Assembly: GCF_001458295.1 (NCBI RefSeq)
Contig: NZ_CYUD01000008.1
Span: 62,001 to 126,000, forward strand
DNA: 64,000 nt
Source: Ruegeria denitrificans
GTDB lineage: Bacteria; Pseudomonadota; Alphaproteobacteria; Rhodobacterales; Rhodobacteraceae
Direction: 5' to 3'
Position 1 is the stretch's first letter; every line of letters begins with the position of its first letter. Under the pieces are notes generated by a model. That model worked only from the letters and a program-made list of their open reading frames with translations, was not told the DNA's origin and searched no databases. The translations under genes were made by a program, and so were the position numbers. This document shows, piece after piece, positions 59,946-64,000 of this stretch.

Positions 59946-61796
59946 ATGGCTGAAGAGAGAATTGAGCGTCGACTTGCAGCGGTCTTCGCCGCCGACGTTG
60001 TAGGCTATTCTGGATTAATTGAGCGCGACGAAACCGGGACACGCGCGAAACTTAACATGGCATTTGACGAGATTATCGCCCCGGCGCTCGAACGTCATCG
60101 AGGGCGCCTCTTCAAGACGATGGGTGATGGGTTTCTTGCCGAGTTCGCCTCGGTAGTCGAGGCCGTCGATTGCGCTGGGGTGATCCAGAAATGCTTTTCG
60201 GATGAAAGTGACTTGGTTCTTCGGATCGGGATCAACCTGGGCGATGTGATCGTCGAGGGGGATGATCTGCATGGCGACGGGGTCAATGTCGCCGCGCGGA
60301 TTGAGGCCTTGGCGGAGCCCGGAGGAATCGCAATCTCGCGCTCGGCCAGAGATCAGATCCGAGACAAGCTGAACGTGACGCTGCACGATCTGGGGGAGGT
60401 CGAAGTCAAGAACATCTCTCGCCCGGTTCGTGTGTTCAGTGTGGGCGAACAGGGCAGTGCGCCATCCGCTCAGACACTAACCGCGGCGCGGCGGTTACCG
60501 CGATGGCTTCTCGTCGCTGTTGCGGCGTTGGCTCTGCTGTTTGGCGGCGTGCTGGCTTATGATCGCACGCGGCCCGCAGATGTCGAGCCGGCGTCGCTGT
60601 CGCGGATGCAGCTGATGCTGCCTAACGAACCCTCGGTCGCGGTTCTGCCTTTCAGATCGCTATCCAGCTCAGAAGACGACGTGCTGCTCACGCGCGCCAT
60701 GAGCGAAGACCTGACCCGCAGCCTTGCACGCGTCAGGGGCCTATTTGTGATCGCGAGTAGTTCTACCGAACGCTATCGCGATCAGACGACCAGCCCCGCG
60801 ACAGTCGCTGAGGAGCTTGGCGTGGCGCAGGTCGTGCGTGGCACCTTGCGCCGCGCCGGTGATCGGGTGCGCATTGATGCTGAGTTGATCGACGCCTTGT
60901 CCGGGCGCATTGTGTGGAGCGACCGTATCGAACGGGCCTCCGAAGATGTGTTCGATTTGCAGGATGCACTTGTCACGCAGCTTGCCCAGCAATTGTCAGA
61001 AGATCTTGAGCGCGTACAAGACCCGCACCGCTTTACAGAAAATCCGGAAGCCTTTTTGCTTTGGGCGCGCGCAGATGAGGCAAGCTGGGTCAACACGCCG
61101 GTTTCCTACGAAAGCGCGCGGGCTTTGGCGCAACAGGCTTTGGCCCTGGATCCCGATTTCGTCAGGGCAAAGGCATTGCTCGGCTTTGTTGAAACACAAA
61201 CCGGGTACTTCCGGCTTGCAGATGATCCGCAAGCCGCGCTGGAGAGGGCACTCGAAATTGGCCGTGAGGTTGTCCGGCTGGCTCCGGATGACTGGTATTC
61301 ACACCAAGTACTCGCGCAAGCGCTTTTGAACCTGCGCGATTACGAAGGTGCGCTGGTGGAATTCAGGCGTGCGATGGAAATTGAACCGGCCCATCCGCAT
61401 CTATTGACCCGATCTGCTTTGGCGTTGATTTTTCTTGGCCGCGGTGTGGAAGCAGAAGAGTTGCTGAACCTGTCGGTTCGTTTGAACCCCTATCACAGCT
61501 GGCTACCGGACCAGTTGCTAGGTCAGTCCATCTATCTGCAAGGTCGCTATGCAGAGGCGCTGGAACATCTTGAAGTCGCGCGCATCAAGAACCCAAAGTT
61601 TATCGGGAACCTGTGGTGGCGTGCTGCGGCTTACGGTCAGCTCGGACAGGACGAAAAGGCGCTTGAAACGGTCAATGCCATTCTGGCGCGCATGCCCGAT
61701 GCCAGCATCTCGACAAGCTTCATCCAGATCAACGACCCTGTCGGACAGGAACGCTTCCAAAAAGGTCTTCGCGCGGCAGGGCTTCCGGAACAGTAA
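59946..61796 (+). CDS. Class III adenylate cyclase with TPR domain
   Basis: A 616-residue protein. The cyclase domain (about residues 8-165) has the metal-binding FAADVVGYSGLIERDETGT, the substrate region KTMGDGFLAEFASV, and INLGDVIVEGDDLHGDGVNVAARIEALAEPGG. A membrane helix (LLVAVAALALLFGGVLAY) follows near residue 190. Then comes a TolB-like domain (PSVAVLPFRSLSSSEDDVLLTRAMSEDLTRSL), and TPR repeats to the end. This is the common alphaproteobacterial adenylate/guanylate cyclase-TPR layout. The start ATG at 59946 is chosen over TTG at 59937. cAMP product is inferred. Confidence 0.93.
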   Translation: MAEERIERRLAAVFAADVVGYSGLIERDETGTRAKLNMAFDEIIAPALERHRGRLFKTMGDGFLAEFASVVEAVDCAGVIQKCFSDESDLVLRIGINLGDVIVEGDDLHGDGVNVAARIEALAEPGGIAISRSARDQIRDKLNVTLHDLGEVEVKNISRPVRVFSVGEQGSAPSAQTLTAARRLPRWLLVAVAALALLFGGVLAYDRTRPADVEPASLSRMQLMLPNEPSVAVLPFRSLSSSEDDVLLTRAMSEDLTRSLARVRGLFVIASSSTERYRDQTTSPATVAEELGVAQVVRGTLRRAGDRVRIDAELIDALSGRIVWSDRIERASEDVFDLQDALVTQLAQQLSEDLERVQDPHRFTENPEAFLLWARADEASWVNTPVSYESARALAQQALALDPDFVRAKALLGFVETQTGYFRLADDPQAALERALEIGREVVRLAPDDWYSHQVLAQALLNLRDYEGALVEFRRAMEIEPAHPHLLTRSALALIFLGRGVEAEELLNLSVRLNPYHSWLPDQLLGQSIYLQGRYAEALEHLEVARIKNPKFIGNLWWRAAAYGQLGQDEKALETVNAILARMPDASISTSFIQINDPVGQERFQKGLRAAGLPEQ

Positions 61797-62039
61797 TGCG
61801 TTGGTCCAGTCTGAAGTTCGGTTGTGGGGCTCTTCAAATTGGCGGGTCTACGCAGTATCTGCCCTCAGTAGCGTATCCGCCCGGCAGTCGCTGCTATGCC
61901 TACATTGCTGCGTCCTGCACGAACCTAAATGAACTCAGGACCCAGAAACTGTTGCCAGATTTGTTGGGTTCTTGCCAAACATGCGCGGGTTCGCTGAGTT
62001 TCTTGAGGATGTCGATCTGTTGGGTCAAAACGATCAGTT

Positions 62040-62197
62040 CCCCAAGGCATCACAAAGCATCTGAATACGCTGAAGCAGGCCGGTTTTGTCGCCACAGCAT
62101 GGCAAGGGCGAAAAAATTTCACACCCTGGTTGCAGCGCTAATTGCCGATGCGATCAACCCGTGGGTCGAACTATTCTCAAGAGGAGATGCCAGATGA
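62040..62197 (+). pseudogene. Decayed ArsR-family regulator fragment
   Basis: One frame reads PQGITKHLNTLKQAGFVATAWQGRK and another continues KKFHTLVAALIADAINPWVELFSRGDAR, meeting at a run of six A (62111-62116). Together they match the C-terminal half of an ArsR-type winged helix (recognition helix TKHL, wing GRxxxHxL). A one-base slip in the A run splits it, and the N-terminal half is missing upstream. The stop overlaps the VOC start by ATGA, the usual ArsR-VOC operon layout. A sequencing slip in the A run cannot be excluded. Confidence 0.5.
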
Positions 62198-62583
62198 AAA
62201 TGTACATGAAGAGTATAGCTGTTGACGATCAGTCTAAAGCTCTCGATTTTTACACGAGCAAACTCGGTTTTGTTGTGAAGCACGATATCCCTCTGGGTGA
62301 ACATCGTTGGCTGACATTGGTTTCGAAGGAAGAATCCGAAGGTGTGGAATTGGGGTTAGAGCCAAACGCACATCCGGCAACACGCGACTATCAGGAAGCA
62401 CTCAAGGCCGATGGCATTCCGGTTTCAGCATTCAGCGTTGATGATATTGAGGCAGAGGTTGCCAAACTTGAGGCAGCTGGCGTTGAGTTTACTCAACCTC
62501 CTGTGAAAGCAGGCGGCGCGACGATGGCCGTCTTTGACGATACCTGCGGAAATCTCATACAGCTCGTCCAATTGCATATTTGA
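62194..62583 (+). CDS. VOC-superfamily (glyoxalase-like) protein
   Basis: A 129-residue protein of the vicinal-oxygen-chelate fold. Features are the opening MKMYMKSIAVDDQSKALDFYTSKLGF, WLTLVSKEESEGVELGLEPNAHPA, and FDDTCGNLIQLVQLHI, where the last Asp/Glu-like and His positions of a VOC metal site are only partly matched. GAGGAG precedes the ATG. Function unknown; such proteins often sit behind an ArsR gene, here decayed. Confidence 0.88.
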   Translation: MKMYMKSIAVDDQSKALDFYTSKLGFVVKHDIPLGEHRWLTLVSKEESEGVELGLEPNAHPATRDYQEALKADGIPVSAFSVDDIEAEVAKLEAAGVEFTQPPVKAGGATMAVFDDTCGNLIQLVQLHI

Positions 62584-63124
62584 TCATCAAAACAGAAATT
62601 TTGCCAGATTCGTGAGACCTGACGTCGTCGAGGCTAATAATTGGCCGCTAACTCCGCAAAGCCCTATTGGCAAAGTTAAAGTATTGAATGTCCGGTTCGG
62701 ACTGATTGCAGACACTTAACGTCGGATTGCTGAGCCGAGACTTCCGCTAGCACCGGTAACAATTGCAACAGGGGGACCATCTGAAGTGATCTCCGCAATT
62801 GTGCTCTAGGATTAACTGGAATGGGCGAATGCACTCTTCACCCAAAAAATTCCATTGGCTGTATTCGAAAAGTTAGAGTTTTTCTGGTCCAGCTTTCCGA
62901 AGCGACGATGTAAATTTTGCATGGCAATAGACCCTGCTGTTCATAGATGAGGATGCCGGTTCCGAGGCGAATAAGGAATTAGTTTCAAGGCGTGGGCTTT
63001 GAAGGCACACAAGTCAAATGGTGAAAAAGGCTGCAAAATAATGCGGAACTGGTATCTATATTCTGTTCGACAATACAGTATCCGTTCTGTGCTCGCAGGG
63101 CCGACATCTTTTTAGGAGCGTTCA
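62584..63124. other. Intergenic region before aminotransferase
   Basis: About 540 bp with no credible gene. It has a short GTCCG-GTT-CGGAC hairpin near 62690, which looks like a worn copy of the AATGTCC-type extragenic elements found in these genomes, and an ACAATTGC/GCAATTGT repeat (62759-62766 and 62795-62802). An AGGAGC sequence just before 63125 is the ribosome-binding site of the next gene. Confidence 0.45.
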
Positions 63125-64000
63125 ATGTCCATGACTGCCCGCCGTGCAAACGCTGCTGCGCATTCCATCCAGAAAGTCGAAGCCTTCTTTACAACCTACA
63201 ATGCAGCAGTGAAGGAAACGCCAGCAGTCGCAGATTTCACGTTTGGCAATCCGCATGAAATGCCTTTGCCCAGTGTAGTCAATGCGCTGAAGACGCACGC
63301 CGAACCTCAGAGCGTGGATTGGTTCGCGTATAAGACCAACGAAGCGGACCCGTGTGCGTTTCTGGCAGACGCCTTGTCCAAGGAGTTGGGGCTTCCGTTT
63401 GAGGCGGAAGACATCGCGCTGACCAAAGGTGCCTTTGGGGCCATCAAGATGTGTTTCACCATGCTTCTTGAACCCGGAGACGAATGCATCGTGCCGCTGC
63501 CGGGCTGGTTCTGCTATGGGCCGATGCTCGCCGCTGCCGACGCCAAAGAGGTGCAGGTGCCTCTGGGTCCAGACAGTTTTGACCTTGATCTGGAGGCTAT
63601 AGCTAATGCCATTACCCCGCGTACCAAGATCGTGGTTGTTAATACGCCTCACAACCCGACAGGTCGCATTTACTCGCGTTCTGATCTGCAAAAGCTCTCC
63701 GATCTGCTCGAGGTTAAGTCAGCTGAGATCGGTCATCGAATTTGGATTTTGTCTGACGAACCCTACCGCCGCATTCGGTTTGACGGTATTGGATTTACGA
63801 CACCGGCGGCTGTCTATCCACACACACTGATCGACTATTCCTATGGGAAAATTCTTCTCGCACCCGGTCTGCGTCTTGGTTATCTTGCGATCTCTCCAAC
63901 CTTACCTGCTGCGGAACGAAAAGAGCTTCAAACTCTAAGGTTTGCAGTGCAAATGGCGGATGGTTGGAATGTCCCGGATGCTCCATTGATCTATGCGCTG
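63125..64000 (+). CDS. Class I/II PLP-dependent aminotransferase (3' truncated by window)
   Basis: A frame of 292 codons, still open at the window edge. It reads MSMTARRANAAAHSIQKVEAFF..., then the PLP-fold landmarks: KGAFGAIKM (nucleotide-of-PLP loop), NTPHNPTGR, ILSDEPYRRIRF and the Schiff-base lysine in SYGKILLAPGLRLGYL. It belongs to the aspartate-aminotransferase fold group; the substrate is not assignable. AGGAG sits 6-10 nt before the ATG at 63125; a second ATG at 63131 is possible. Confidence 0.9.
   Translation, partial: MSMTARRANAAAHSIQKVEAFFTTYNAAVKETPAVADFTFGNPHEMPLPSVVNALKTHAEPQSVDWFAYKTNEADPCAFLADALSKELGLPFEAEDIALTKGAFGAIKMCFTMLLEPGDECIVPLPGWFCYGPMLAAADAKEVQVPLGPDSFDLDLEAIANAITPRTKIVVVNTPHNPTGRIYSRSDLQKLSDLLEVKSAEIGHRIWILSDEPYRRIRFDGIGFTTPAAVYPHTLIDYSYGKILLAPGLRLGYLAISPTLPAAERKELQTLRFAVQMADGWNVPDAPLIYAL

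Noticed and set aside
61796..62197. 133-codon frame after the adenylate cyclase
   Set aside because: Only its tail resembles anything (ArsR); it is better explained as a frameshifted pseudogene.
1..64000. CRISPR arrays and intact insertion sequences
   Set aside because: No regularly spaced direct repeats and no transposase frames were seen.

Overview
The window reads as chromosomal DNA of a marine alphaproteobacterium of the Roseobacter group (Rhodobacteraceae). This rests on gene content: GcrA, an NDUFA12-type complex I subunit, DUF2155, DUF2312, Hint-domain secreted proteins, a PCu(A)C copper chaperone, an SSS-type histidine kinase, and a BigR/SqrR persulfide switch with its detoxification genes. 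Coding DNA is GC-rich with short intergenic gaps. The species cannot be fixed from the sequence alone.

Layout. 0-13 kb: the 3' part of a molybdenum hydroxylase, a DUF2235 hydrolase, gcrA with a NUDIX gene, an ABC-2 permease, a DMT exporter, argD-argF, a Tat-exported intradiol-dioxygenase-like protein paired with a ferric-reductase-like membrane protein, a pirin, a ketopantoate reductase and a PiT phosphate transporter. 13-25 kb: a second NUDIX, hrpB, meaB, two Hint-domain proteins, rpmB, a copper-chaperone pair, an HdeD-like protein, divergent sirtuin and tyrosine phosphatase genes, and a LysR regulator. 25-30.6 kb: lepA, then a run of small secreted or membrane proteins, a block of tandem hairpins, an AT-rich gap with DnaA-box-like sites, a candidate structured RNA, and an entericidin gene of only 45 codons.

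30.6-41 kb is a compact core. zur-znuC-znuB runs divergently from znuA across two palindromic Zur-box candidates. A two-cysteine ArsR-family persulfide sensor, clpP-clpX, ridA, NDUFA12, mlaD-DUF2155, aat and accB-accC follow. 41-47.5 kb holds a signalling block: LuxR, XRE, single-domain receiver, small membrane protein and symporter-kinase, followed by a SpoA/FliM-like protein. 47.5-49.8 kb is a persulfide-detoxification operon, probably controlled by the ArsR-family sensor 14 kb away.

52-63 kb is accessory. A complete tRNA-Thr(TGT) is followed by an integrase remnant and about 1.7 kb of decayed DNA. Next comes an ABC transporter whose binding protein keeps a His-Asp...Glu set matching hexose-phosphate-binding AfuA rather than ferric-binding FbpA. 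It is coupled to an atypical histidine phosphatase and lies convergent to an inositol-monophosphatase-family gene, which suggests uptake and dephosphorylation of organophosphates. A class III adenylate cyclase with TPRs (behind a large inverted repeat), a decayed ArsR gene fused in context to a VOC protein, and a truncated aminotransferase close the window.

The best candidates for something under-described are the phospho-organic uptake cluster, the structured RNA near 30.1 kb, the two Hint proteins (one translationally coupled to a small cysteine-containing secreted protein), and the symporter-kinase signalling block.
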